Source: Ligustrum vulgare
Lineage: Eukaryota > Streptophyta > Magnoliopsida > Lamiales > Oleaceae
DNA length: 64,000 nucleotides
Assembly: GCA_963555705.1 (NCBI GenBank)
Contig: OY743181.1
Coordinates: forward strand, 24,246,513 to 24,310,512
Direction of reading: 5' to 3'
The position numbers and the translations under genes are program-made. Below are positions 24,509-35,275 of this stretch, one piece after another. Numbering within the stretch: the first letter of the stretch is position 1; each line of letters opens with the position of its first letter. Below the pieces are notes generated by a model. That model was given only the letters and a program-made list of their open reading frames with translations, searched no databases and was not told the origin of the DNA.

Positions 24509-24968
24509 TGTTATATATAATTAAGAAAATATACAAACTTGAAATTTTGTGAAGAAATTAAAAATCTAATTTTAATTTTAAATGCTCTTAAAGAGAGCCT
24601 TGCGCCAACAAAAGGGATATATCCCCATATACTTGTATTAAAATTTATTAAAAATCTGATTTTTATCTGTACCAAATAGAAACATAGTAAATATAAGATA
24701 AGATATAACTAATTAACTTCAAATATATTAATCTAATTTTTTATTACTAACACATTTATATAGAATATATTTATTTCAACTTTTACTGGAATAAATATAA
24801 TTTTTCTTAAAAATAAATATTTTTGTTTTAGAGATGAAGAAACCAATGTTCTGATACTCTCTTAAATTTTCAGTTGTGAGAAGCTTCACATGGAAGCTTT
24901 TGTTTTTTAAGGTCATGTGGAAACAACTATTGTGATCCCTTATGTTCAAAAAAAACAAAAAACAAAAG

Positions 24969-25170
24969 TGTTATAAATATAATAATAAAATATGTGAATG
25001 ACCAATTATCATTATACCCCTGTAAACTTTATATATTACGATTGTACCATTGTTTCCTCCTATAAATAGGAGCTATTTCATTTCATTAGAAATATACCTA
25101 ATGAGAAGTTTTCTCTCATTCTCTCCTATCTCTCTATATTCTCTATTATTTTTATAATAGTTTTACAACA
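24969..25170 (+). mobile_element. 5' LTR of small-LTR element
   Basis: TGTTATAAATAT...TTTTACAACA, 202 bp. It contains a TATAAATAGG box at 25061-25070, followed about 60 bp later by CT-rich sequence. It is paired with the copy at 31139. Confidence 0.9.
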
Positions 25171-25186
25171 CGTTATCAGCACGAAT
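25171..25186 (+). other. Putative primer-binding site
   Basis: CGTTATCAGCACGAAT directly follows the LTR. This sequence is found after many plant copia-type LTRs and matches an internal, rather than 3'-terminal, part of initiator tRNA. That would mean half-tRNA priming as in Drosophila copia (inference). Confidence 0.6.
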
Positions 25187-25393
25187 CTCTAGCCAATTGA
25201 GTAATATAACGGGAGTATGCTCTACAGTTGCATCAAAATGATGAAACTCTGTATCAGAAACCTGATTATTACTAATCAATGTTTCCTTTTCTCAAACAAA
25301 ACACTTTTGGCTATAGAAAATAACTCATATATTGTAGATCAGAAAATCTATCCAATTTTTTAAAAATTCTAGTCGAACTGAAAAAGAAGGATT

Positions 25394-25715
25394 CCGACCG
25401 ATCCAAATATCCGATCGACGATCGGCCACCGCCATCAGAACGGGCTTGTCAAGGAGAAGACTTTCCTGAAATTTGGGGATGATCCAACGGCTGAAACAAA
25501 AGATATCGACCGGAGAAGAAAAGCTGAAAAACTGTGCAAAAACCAAAATCTGACCAGAAATTGAAACGCTTATTCGGACGATTCTGAACTCCGATCAATG
25601 ATCGGCCAGCGGCATATCAACGGGATTTTCTAGGAGAAGACTCGACTGAAATTTGGCGTCGATCCAACGGTTAAAATGGAAGTTATTGGCTTGAGAAGAA
25701 GCTGGCGGACTGAAA
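25394..25715. repeat. Diverged direct repeat of about 140 bp
   Basis: Both copies share 'ccgatc.a.gatcggcca', 'aggagaagact', 'tgaaatttgg' and 'gatccaacgg' in the same order. They are non-coding and lie in the leader of the small-LTR element. Confidence 0.7.
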
Positions 25716-26904
25716 AATGCTGATTCTGGCCAAACGGTTGGTCTTTTGGAAAAACGGAGACCACGGGCATGTTCAGGAAGTTAAGGCGCACATTCTGGTG
25801 ATGAGTTGATTTTTCCGACCACCGATGCGTAGCGGCCGGCGGCAGCGGCGCGTGAGTAGATTCCGACGAGATGAATTTCGGACAAAAAGTAAGTTTGTTC
25901 TAAATTAAATTTTAAACCTATTGACGGTTTCAATTTATCCATATGAGCAATATATTAAAATATGGACCATTTTGCCCTTGGTAATACATAAAAAAATATT
26001 AATCGTAAATTAACGATTAATATGTGATCAACAAGATAAATTAAAATTTTTAAATAAGGTATAAGTAATATAGTCATTATCATACCGTGATGGATTGAGT
26101 TATTATGGATTGAATTTATACCTTAACTGGATATGACTCATTATCGTAACGAATTGGACTATTATGAATACCTTGACTAGATTTGAAGATATGACTCGCT
26201 CACTCATGAAAGGTAATTATTTCATTATGTTGACACCGCCTATATGGTCGGTTTATCAATTGAATATATGGAATACTTTACATATATTCATATTTTATAT
26301 TATTTCAGAAACACCTCAGTTGTTGGTTAATTCTAACATATTAGAGGTTGTTGTCAACATATATACGTGGTGGTATAACCCAGTATTATTATTGTTTATC
26401 ATATATAAGTAGTGGTATAACCCCAGTATTATTATTGTTAATATATATACAATATTATTGTTATTTGATACTTCATCAAATGATACCAGAAGTTATCATT
26501 ATCAAAAAGTTGGTAAATGTTGATAAAAATATTTTATCCAATGGTACCAGAAGTTACCAATATCTGTATTTGAATGGGTGGATGAAAATTATTCAACAAG
26601 AGAATGTTGATGTATGATAAGATAATATCACATGATAGCAAGGATATGGCTAATGTGAAAATAATCTCATCAGTATTATGAAATGAATATTAGATGATAA
26701 GTGTCTGAAAAAGTTCTTGCACGAGTACTCATGTATTCCAGAAGAAGTACATATTTACTCCAGAAGAAGTAAAAAATTATCATCTAAACATACTGAAATG
26801 ATATTATTATTATTATTATTATTATTGCTCCTGAAGAAGCATAAACGAGTCATACATGCAAAATACAAAAGGGGAAACATTTATGATCCTCAAAATTAGA
26901 GATG

Positions 26905-27105
26905 TGTATCGGGAGTATCCGTGTCCTACCACCTCTGATCTTTTGAGGAAATAAACAAAAATGAGTGTTTCAAGAGTAATAATACTCCGTACTCTACCAC
27001 CTTAAATCTTTGAGGTACACAAGATTAAACATTGATAAAATCCTAGAAATTTATGGTGTGTCTCAAGAGTGAGAATACTCCGTACTCTACCACCACTTAT
27101 TCTAG
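26905..27105. repeat. Three tandem units with TACTCCGTACTCTACCACC
   Basis: Units start near 26905, 26965 and 27055. Each has a '(c)aagagt.a.aatactccg' or 'gggagtatccg' core followed by 'taccacc', then a 'tttgagg'- or 'tagggt'-like end. They lie immediately downstream of the antisense LOG copy's stop codon. Confidence 0.65.
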
Positions 27106-27108
27106 GGT

Positions 27109-27817
27109 TCACAAAGATAAATTTACATTAACCGGACTCCATTTTCGCTTGATTCCCCTTTCTTGCGACCAATCTATCTTAACTCCTACTGGATCTTGGA
27201 TGGGGATGTATGATTGCAACTTATCCAGCAGGTCCTCGATAGTAGGAGCAGAAATGAGGATTCTCCTAGAAAATGGAGAGATGAATTCCTGTTCCACAGC
27301 ATAATCAAGAAATGTTAGCAAACCATCAAAGAAATTGTTAACATTTAAAAGCCCAATAGGCTTAGTATGAAGATCCAGTTGAGCCCATGAGGTAATATTA
27401 AAGATTTCTTCTAAAGTACCAAAACCTCCGGGCAGGGCTATAAAGGCATTAGAACCATATAGCATGCAAGTTATGCGTTCATGGATAGATAAGGTTTGTA
27501 CTTCATGCCCTCATGTTTTGCCTGCAATATCTACCAAAAGAGTAGGTATAACACCTATCACTCTTGCTTTCTCTGCTTGAGCGGATTGGGAAACACAACC
27601 CATCAAACCACTGCTACCACCTCCATACACGAGAGTGATACCTTTCTCTCCCAACTTCTTTCCTAAATCCACTGTTGCTTCTAGATACCCAAAACATTTC
27701 CCTACTTTTGATCCAAAAAATACACAGATAGTTTTGATCTATCGAAGTTTTGGTCCTTCCATCTTTGAGAGAATAAGGAAGGAAAAACTTATGAGAAAAT
27801 GATATTTTGGGATGCAT
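27109..27817 (-). pseudogene. Intronless LOG-type cytokinin phosphoribohydrolase copy
   Basis: LOG enzymes release active cytokinin bases from their riboside 5'-monophosphates. The minus strand shows the family in order: KVGKCFGYLEA (equivalent of the nucleotide-binding start), LVYGGGSSGLMGCVS, VIGVIPTLL, then ALPGGFGTLEE, the PGGxGTxxE signature of the family. KPIGLLNVNNF and EFISPFSRRILISAP follow, and the ORF ends at 27109. Length and order fit a nearly full LOG protein (about 200 residues). Plant LOG genes have several introns and this copy has none, so it derives from an mRNA or from a similarly intronless source. Breaks are an in-frame TGA at 27511-27513 and a frame change near 27725 close to the N-terminus. 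It lies inside, and antisense to, the small-LTR element. The 118 codons after the ATG at 27465 remain open. Confidence 0.85.
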
Positions 27818-28154
27818 GAAACTGTGAAAATCATTGGTTTTTTAAACTTGAAAAACTTCACTATTTACTGCTCGTCTTTTGAAAAAGTGAAAACCTACTT
27901 CTGACTAAATTACACTACTTTTGATAAAGCTTACCTTTCGGTAATTTTTCAATACACTTTATCAATGCTCGAGAAATGAAACATGAAAATATTTTATAAA
28001 TATATGTGCAAATATATATACACACAATATACTGATTTACCTTGTATCAATGCTGAATAGCTAAAACATCATTGTTTATAACAGCCTGACAAACATGATA
28101 TTTTGCTATTATATTTTTGAGACTATAATGCTCTTTATCGCTGATAAATTTAGC

Positions 28155-28620
28155 CTATAAAGATAGTAGCTCACGCTGCACATACCCACTAGGGTGTGTC
28201 TCAAGAGTCAATCGGATATCATCCAATGACTCCTTACTCAGTCTACCCTTAATGAAGTCTATCTTATCATCTCGATTTATGGATGAATATCCTATTGATT
28301 TACAACGGGTATCACATGTCCATCGAGCACATTTGTAGCAACTATTTAATCTTTTTGCTCTTCGCTTCTTTGCAAAAGTACTCTTACCTAAGCCAAGCTT
28401 GTGCTTAGAAAATAAATCTAGTAACTCACCAGCTAATCGAACTTTTCCTTCGATCAACCAGCGAACATCTTCTAGGATGCCATGATCCATCAGCAACCTC
28501 AATCTTTCGAGCCTAATTCGATAGATTGAGCCTAATTCGATATATTTTTCTCAAATCATTTACTGGAAGATTGGAATAATATTTGCGAATATTTGAAAGT
28601 ATGATATCCATTTTTGATGG
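28155..28620 (-). pseudogene. Host-like Cys-rich protein fragment, unrecognised
   Basis: This is a minus-strand open frame of 115 codons (28502-28155), plus an upstream extension in another frame starting MDIILSNIRKYYSNL near 28612. It has a basic helix-rich region (FAKKRRAKRLNS), a compact Cys cluster CYKCARWTCDTRC (CX2CX4CX3C), then IDFIKGRLSKESLDDI and a C-terminal LETHPSGYVQRELLSL. The codon-like sequence is far from low complexity and looks like a real protein. A tandem duplication of about 20 bp (near 28510-28552) shifts the frame between the two parts. I cannot name the family. It may be a second captured gene, lying in the same orientation as the LOG copy. Confidence 0.55.
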
Positions 28621-28859
28621 ATCTAGCCTTCTTCCCAAATCATCTATTTAAATGCATTATTCAACGAGTAAAAGAGCGGTGGCTCCGCGTGTCAGTGATA
28701 TCGATTCCATCAAGAAATAATGGAATAAATTATTGAAAAGGTGGGAACAATGAGATAATGTGTCATTACCTTTTTCGATATAAGGGAACAATGATACCTT
28801 TTTCTGGTATACTAAAAGTAATAAAGGTATATTGATTTGAAATGTACAGAAATACGTAC

Positions 28860-29090
28860 TGATGAAATGAATACTGTATTGAACCAGAAGTTCATACATA
28901 TGTACAAGTGAAATATCTTGCTGAGCCAGAAGTTCATACGTACAAGTGAAATATCTTGCTGAACCAGAAGTTCATACGTACAAGTGAAATATGTATATAG
29001 TATGAACCAGAAGCTCATAAATGAAATATACATTGTATTGAACCAGAAGTTTAGCGATATTGTATTGAATCAAATATTCATACATAGAAA
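28860..29090. repeat. Tandem 'gaaccagaagttcat' repeats
   Basis: Five to six imperfect units of about 40-50 bp share 'aaccagaagttcata' and 'gtacaagtgaaatat'. They are non-coding. Confidence 0.75.
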
Positions 29091-30204
29091 TGAAATAAAA
29101 CCGTATTGAACAAGAAGTTCTATAATAAACGGTTAGATTATCAAAAGTTTCAAATTATTTTCTATGAGAATAACTTATTCAGAAATTGTTTATCATACAA
29201 CAATATTCTATGTCAAACAGGGATTAGCTCAAGAAGCTTTATGATTTGTAAAAGTGCGATATGTATACAATCCACCAAAGCGCACTTAGATATATGATTG
29301 AGATTATATCTCTAAAAGAATGACATGTGTTATGGCATTTTAGCCGATTGATAATATTTGAGAATATTATGAGAAAAACACGCCTGAAGCGTAATTATGC
29401 CTGAAGCATAATGACTATCGATTCCAAAAATAAATATCTCTTGAATGATTGAAATGATCCCTTTGAGGCTAAATACTTGTGGTGAGTAAAAGGGACATAA
29501 TTAAATATAAGAGACTCAGGTACCTGATGATAGAACATATAAAGAGATCTCTCTATGTTATATTGAGTTGAAATGGAATCGATAAATAAGTCGACTGCAT
29601 ACATAAACAACACTCTTATGAAAATGAGGTTGATGAAATTATAATACTTTGGCCAAGTATATAACCTCAATGAAGGGATTATTGTTCAAGGACCTGAAGT
29701 CCAAATGCTTAAATGTGTAAAGCCAATAATTATATATACAAATGAAAAATATTTCACAGTCGTAAAAAGAAGACTCGTTGCGCGCAAGATTTTTCATAGA
29801 ACTGGCATGACATATGATGGATAGACTATAGTCTAAATCACTAGCTTGAGCTCTTTGATATACCAATGAGTGAGATCAAAATGTATGATTCTCATCTCAG
29901 TACTTTAAGAGTATTCTTTGATGTGCCAGTTGATCGCAGTACGATGGGATTTAAAGTAAAATGATTGTAGATTATATGTCGAAATTTATATCTATTTCAA
30001 TGATTGATTATGCTTCTGCAAATTAGAAATTGCAGTTTATAAAGTGCAAGAACATACATGTATAAATCATTGAAAGATTCAATATGCCCAGATTAGTATC
30101 ACTATAGGATGATACAAATGACTCCATGATATAATATGTTGAAAGTGAAATTGGAGTGTACTATTTATGACATCTGGGAAATTGATTATTCACTAGGAGT
30201 GAAT

Positions 30205-30301
30205 ATGAAAATGAATATGTTTAATTATTCACCAGAATTGAATTCTAGATTTTATTATTCACCAGAAGTAAATCCTAAATTTAATTATTCACCAGAAGTG
30301 A
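30205..30301. repeat. 'ttattcaccagaa' short tandem repeats
   Basis: Three or more units of about 30 bp, each with TTATTCACCAGAA followed by a 'gtgaa'- or 'gtaaa'-like end. Confidence 0.7.
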
Positions 30302-30445
30302 AAGACGCAATCGATAAATTAGTACAGCATTGCTTAATATATCATGTTATGACATCATGAGCTATGAACAATTTATATAAAGCTCATCATAAATTATATG
30401 ATTGCACCAATATACTTGTGATATTCCATGAAATGAATAAATACG

Positions 30446-31107
30446 TGTTGCACTCTCTTTCCCTTAGCTGAGGTTTTGTCCCACAACGTTTTCCTAGCAA
30501 GGTTTTTAATGAGGCAACAGTTGAGGCGTATTGATGAAAATTAATGAGAATAATGTACTCTTTTTCCCTTCGCTGAGGTTTTGTCCCACAGGGTTTTCCT
30601 AGCAAGGTTTTTGAGGTATCATCATAGCTATCAACAAGCTATAATTCAGCAACACATTGTTATACTGGAATGATATCAACAAATGAAGAAAATCATAGAC
30701 ATCTTATGAAGAATGTTATACAAGGAGATTTTTATATTCCAGAAGAAAGATAATATCAATGTTCGAGAGGTTCATGAATACTTGATTACACACTTCAGGG
30801 GGAGAATCATGCTGTACTCTTTTTCCTTCGTCCAGATTTTGTCCTACTAGGTTTTCCTGACAAGGTTTTAACGAGGCAGCGACTGTACTCTTTTTCCTTG
30901 GTTCAGATTTTATCCCACTGGATTTTATTGACAAGGTTTTAATGAGGCAGCACTTCAGAACTTCAAGATTCAGTACATGATTTGTTCTACTCGAACGTTA
31001 GACTCAATGATTCACCATGGTCAACATCAGGGGGAGCTTCTGTACTCTTTTTCCTTTGCTCAAGTTTTATCCCACTGGATTTTCTTAACAAGGTTTTAAC
31101 GAGGCAG
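30446..31107. repeat. Five copies of a 65-70 bp unit before the 3' LTR
   Basis: Copies start near 30450, 30554, 30812, 30885 and 31041. Each reads 'tgtactctttttcc', then 'gattttgtcccac'-like and 'caaggttttaa.gaggca' blocks. The same kind of unit is known upstream of 3' LTRs in plant Ty1/copia elements, which supports a copia origin. Confidence 0.8.
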
Positions 31108-31138
31108 ACAATTGCGGAATAGGTCATTCAAGGGGGAG

Positions 31139-31340
31139 TGTTATAAATATAATAATAAAATATGTGAATAACCAATTACCATTATACCCCTGTAAACTTT
31201 ATATATTACGATTGTGCCATTATTCCCTCCTATAAATAGGAGCTATTTCATTTCATTAGAAATATACCTAATGAGAAGTTTTCTCTCATTGTCTCCTATC
31301 TCTCTATATTCTCTATTATTTTTATAATAGTTTTACAACA
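31139..31340 (+). mobile_element. 3' LTR of small-LTR element
   Basis: 202 bp, TGTT...AACA, preceded by AAGGGGGAG and followed by the target copy AAAAG. It differs from the 5' LTR at about six positions, mostly transitions. Confidence 0.9.
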
Positions 31341-31722
31341 AAAAGCACTATTGTGATCCCTTTGTCTTTCCTAATTTGTGGTTTGGTAAAGTAAATTGAC
31401 CCCCCCCCCCTTAAACAAAGGGCTTATGCTACTTAATTGACATGTATATTATCAAAAAATAATATTTCATCTCCCAATACATGCATATGTACATGCATAT
31501 ATTCTTATACGTTATTAGTGTTACACCATTGCGATGCAAGGTCACTTGTTACGCACATATATCAAATTTATATGTTAACATATAAAATGAGTATTTAATT
31601 AAAATGAGAAAAAAAAAATTACAAAAAACAGTGCAATTACACATACCTTACAGTGCGTTCGGCTAATGTGTTTTTTTTAATGATTAAAAATTACACAATT
31701 TCTCAAATCACTTTTTAACCAC
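31341..31722. other. AT-rich flank between two insertions
   Basis: No gene is visible. A C run lies at 31401-31410. The right end is the target site of the solo LTR. Confidence 0.4.
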
Positions 31723-33164
31723 TGATAAGTGTTATATTCACGTTTATTTTATGCACTTATACCCTTGAATATACCATAATGTGATTCTATCTAAGTATTA
31801 TTAATGCATTTTATGTTTTATGTTGTATAGGATCCTAAAAGAGGAGAAAAGAAGAAAAAAGGACCAAATTGCACTAAAAACTGAAGTTTGGGGACTTAGG
31901 TGCAAATACCTTTACAGCCGCAAGCAAAAATCTTTACGGCCGTAAGTGCATGATTGAAACAGACAAAATTAAGCAGAAAAGATGTTACGGCCGTAAGAAA
32001 CATCTTTACGGCCGTAACCTTCAAAGAGTGAAAAATGTGCAGAAACACAGTTACGGCCGTAAAGGGACATGTCACGGCCGTAACCTTCAAAAGATACAAA
32101 ATCAGCAGAGACTCAATTACGGCCGTAAAAGAATCTTTACGGCCGTAAATCTTCAAGTCAGAAATTTCCTTATTTCTATTCTTTCCATAATTTTGGATTT
32201 CTTGCTCCCAAAGCTAGGGCACGAAAATTGAAGTTATAAATAGGGAAGTTCATGACAAGAAAGAGGGAAGAAATATATTTTGAGAGCCACCAATATCAAG
32301 GTTGGAAGAGAAGAAATTCCAGGCAAAAATCAAGGTGAATCAAGACAATAATTTTGGAGAATTCTTCATGGCAATGCGTGGCTAGTCTTCTCAACCTAGT
32401 TCAAGGGGGAAGTTGTGTTCATATTATTTTATTATTCATTCCTCAAACTCGTAACGTAGTTATTGTTTTTATGTTTTATTTATTGGATTTCTCATGAACA
32501 TTAATTTCGTCAAGACGATGTATTAATTGATTAAGGCCTTGTCTTTTAATTATTGTGTTGATGTTTGCTAATTTGGGTAATTGGATTCGTATTTGTCTTG
32601 TTATCCAAATCATAGTAGCAATTGGTAATTTTATATTTCCATATGAAAATCCAATCTAGATTAATCAATTCGAGCATATGTAATTGATAATTTAGTTCAC
32701 CTAATTCTTCTTGTTTTCACATAGTTAATGAATTAAATCTAGGGAGCTTATTCTAGGTTGTTCATTCACTCGAAATTGATTGGAGAACTAATTCTAATTG
32801 ATTATTATTAAGGAAGAATTGGATTAATTAGAGCTTTTTGATTATTCCGGGTGATAAATAAAACAAAGGAAATAGTACATGCGTTGCTTGGGGAATGACA
32901 ATATTATGATAGGGCACAACCGAACCTGAGAACTAGGATTCTTTATTATTTGATTTTTATTCCAGCTATTTTACATCTTTATTTGATTATTTAGATTAAT
33001 TGCAATTTTCAACTCAAAACCCCCCTTATAATTCTAATTGACATGGCATTAAATTAGTTCCCGTTCCTCAAGGGATCGACCCTTGCTTCCGCTATCACAT
33101 TTAAATTTGAGTTTTGGCAAGTAAGGAAATTTAATTAATTCTTGGTGCATCGCGACACGCACCA
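31723..33164 (+). mobile_element. Solo LTR (about 1.44 kb) with perfect target duplication
   Basis: It starts TGATAAGTG and ends GCACCA (TG...CA). The 5-bp sequence ACCAC is present on both sides (31718-31722 and 33165-33169). It contains a TATA-like box (ATAAATAGGG near 32238) and, toward the end, 'gggatcgacccttgcttccgc', a stretch common near the 3' end of plant Ty3/gypsy LTRs. No second LTR, primer site or interior lies nearby, so it is a solo LTR left by LTR-LTR recombination. The U3 half carries an ACGGCCGT palindrome array. Confidence 0.85.
31905..32150. repeat. Array of TTACGGCCGTAA palindromes in solo LTR
   Basis: Seven exact ACGGCCGT copies and one degenerate copy (near 31915), partly paired with spacings of about 20 bp. 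They have the same core and flanks as the array at 2895-3165, although the rest of the two LTRs does not look alike. Confidence 0.85.
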
Positions 33165-33604
33165 ACCACACACATTTTCAATTTTTAACCACACATTTTA
33201 CCTTAAAAAATCAAAAAAATTAAATAAACAAAAAAATTCAAATAAACGGCCTCCCAATGGTTCGTTAATATATATATATATATTTTTTTACAGTTCGTAT
33301 GTTTGTCTTTCTAGGAAATTTACTGTTAGAATTTTATTAAAATGAAAAGGAAAAGAAAAAATAAATCGATGAATGCTCTATTTTATTCTCTTTCATTTTC
33401 TACTTTTAAAGAAAAATATTTATGTGATATTGAAAACGTTTTCTTTTTACGAATTTAAACAAAAATTGTAATTGATTTTCAAGAGGAGAAGGCAGATCAA
33501 GAAATTTCGAAACGATTTCATATTTGAGACGATTTTACAGACAATATATTTTCAATTTGCTCTCACTGGTTATCTTGTATTAAACTTCTAGTTGAGATGC
33601 TTCT
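33165..33604. other. AT-rich spacer
   Basis: No gene is visible. A short (TA)n run lies at 33269-33283. Confidence 0.4.
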
Positions 33605-33940
33605 TTAAAAATCTCTTAAAGGTTTAGGCATGCACCCTAAGAAGGGCTCCTCTTCTTTCTCTCCAAAAGAAGTGGAAGGCATTTCGAGACTTAGAGGGCT
33701 CAACAAAGACTGATCGGCCTCAAAAGGAATTTCACTATAGGTACTGATAATGACTCCTTCAGGAATATATTCAGTGACCATGGTTTTGGAATGCTTGGTA
33801 ACAGTCACTCTCCCGGATTCGGAAGCTTTCATTTTTTTGCCCTATCTAGGAGCAAAAGTGGAACCAGTAGAAAAGGTCATGTTAGCCAGGATCTTTTCCT
33901 TTCTTACCTTAGCAGCTTTGAGGTCTTTCATCAATTTATT
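33605..33940 (-). pseudogene. Antisense Tat gene, middle exon
   Basis: Downstream of a TTTGATTTGCAG acceptor (AG at 33941-33942), the minus strand reads NKLMKDLKAAKVRKEKIL. After one TAG it continues as KASESGRVTVTKHSKTMVTE and stops at 33605. The RVTVT stretch after a basic segment corresponds to KPRRVTVTGKGK in the antisense gene at 8342-11013, so this is the same gene type. The C-terminal coiled coil is missing. Confidence 0.55.
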
Positions 33941-34157
33941 CTGCAAATCAAAAGTGTCTGGTTATAAGTAACTAGTTATTTAGTTACAAAAATCTAAGGA
34001 AAAAGCTTCTTGTACAGAAGAATTTTACAGATTACCATACAGATGGAAACATTTTACCAAACTACCCTTTTAAACATCATTTTATATATATAACCCCTAA
34101 AGTTTAAAGAAAATAATATTTTATTTTTGTTCGCTCATAATAGCACCACAACTCAAT

Positions 34158-34170
34158 TGGTATCAGAGTC
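34158..34170 (+). other. Primer-binding site of pararetrovirus 1
   Basis: TGGTATCAGAGTC matches the tRNA-iMet primer site with one mismatch at the end (GTC for GCC/GCT). It lies about 30 bp before the first ORF, as in Caulimoviridae. Confidence 0.8.
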
Positions 34171-34199
34171 ATATAGCAGATCTTAAGGACAAATATTAC

Positions 34200-35275
34200 A
34201 TGACAAAAAATAAAAACAAATATATCATACATACACCAGAATTTATAATTACAAGAATACTGATATTACCCTCTAATTATAAAATAGAAATCTTAAGAAC
34301 TTTAAAAGAATTAGACAAAAACATAAGACTGCAAATATATGATCTAATAAATTTCGATATTATAAAAGAAGAATTTATAATAGGAAAAATATTAGATTTA
34401 CTAGATTATAACATAGTAGAAGAATTATATGAAGATGAAATAAATTGGATATATGGATTATCACAGAGCAAATCCCATATTAGAAAAATATCTAGATATA
34501 GAAGTAAATGAAAAATTAGACTCAATATATAATCAAAGAAGAAACTTATATGAAATGATTAGTGAAGAAATAAAAATAAAAAGAGAGGAAATCCTAAGAT
34601 TAAAATCTATAGAAAAGAAAAGAAAATACTTTAATACAATATTAAAACAATTACCAAAGATACACGAAATTCTTAATAACAAAGAAAAAATTTATTCATA
34701 ATTATATGATAAAACCAAAAACCAAAATACACTAAGAAAATATTGGAAAATCCAAAGACGAAAAGAAATGTTAAAATCAGATAGATGATTTTGTGAATAC
34801 ATGATAACAAGATGCAAAGATGATAAATATCAATCAGAAATCATACTTGAAATAGAGAGTATTAAAGGAAAATCTTAATATGGATATATAACTGGACTTT
34901 TGAAGACTTAAAAACGTTAATAAAATCATTAATCAATGATATTAAAGAAGTTAAAAACTAACTAACAGAAGCAAGAAATGATATAAATATATTAAAACTT
35001 GAAATCAAAGAACTAAAAGAAAATAATAAAAGTAAAGAAAAGAAAATAGACAAAAAACTTATAGAAAAAAAAATGGTGAGAATAGGAAAAAAAACATATA
35101 GAACAAGAAAAGATCGTGATAGAAACATGAAGCATGGATTATGAATTCAGAAAAAACATATTACCAAAAATATTAGAAGAAGAAATGGAATTAAAAAAAT
35201 CTATAGAAAAAATCATAGGAAAGTTAAAAATAGATAAAGACCTTGAAGAAAAACAAGATCAAAAGAAAGATGAAT
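34200..35275 (+). pseudogene. First ORF(s) of pararetrovirus 1, coiled-coil rich
   Basis: An open frame of 103 codons (34200-34511) with alternating I/L/K/E, overlapped by an 82-codon frame (34453-34701) rich in Lys, Glu and Ile with coiled-coil periodicity. Further broken Lys/Glu-rich pieces continue to about 35275. Small coiled-coil proteins near the 5' end are common in caulimovirids (virion-associated type), but no specific homology is claimed. Confidence 0.45.

Larger units (their letters stand above)
22006..24968. other. AT-rich intergenic stretch
   Basis: No convincing gene is visible. It holds two weak exon-like pieces on the minus strand (22909-23381), a long (TAA)n microsatellite, and near 24640-24690 a short stretch resembling the end of the MITE at 20770. 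The target site of the small-LTR element lies at its right end. Confidence 0.5.
25187..27108. other. 5' interior of small-LTR element
   Basis: No coding domain is recognised. It includes a diverged direct repeat of about 140 bp (25394-25535 and 25572-25715), a (TTA)n run at 26801-26826, short repeats such as 'ggtataaccc(c)agtattatt' (26372 and 26414), and three tandem units just before the LOG copy. Confidence 0.6.
28621..31138. other. 3' interior of small-LTR element
   Basis: No coding domain is recognised. It is AT-rich and dominated by repeated 'ccagaag' motifs and by the five copies of a 65-70 bp unit before the 3' LTR. It ends with the polypurine tract at 31129-31138. Confidence 0.6.
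24969..31340 (+). mobile_element. Non-autonomous small-LTR retrotransposon carrying host-gene copies
   Basis: Two 202-bp direct repeats (24969-25170 and 31139-31340) begin TGTT and end AACA and differ at about 6 positions. The 5-bp target duplication AAAAG is perfect (24964-24968 and 31341-31345). A primer-site-like sequence follows the left LTR, and the polypurine tract AAGGGGGAG directly precedes the right LTR, so the element reads left to right. The 5.97-kb interior shows no gag, protease, RT or integrase motif. It holds instead several families of short tandem repeats and two minus-strand, host-like gene copies. The 3' repeats (GTCCCACTGGRTTTT type) resemble those before the 3' LTR of plant Ty1/copia elements. 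It is therefore probably a copia-derived element that must be mobilised in trans. Confidence 0.85.

Noticed and set aside
27109..27465. Calling the LOG copy a functional gene
   Set aside because: The open part starts after the conserved nucleotide-binding N-terminus. An in-frame TGA and a frame change separate it from the rest.
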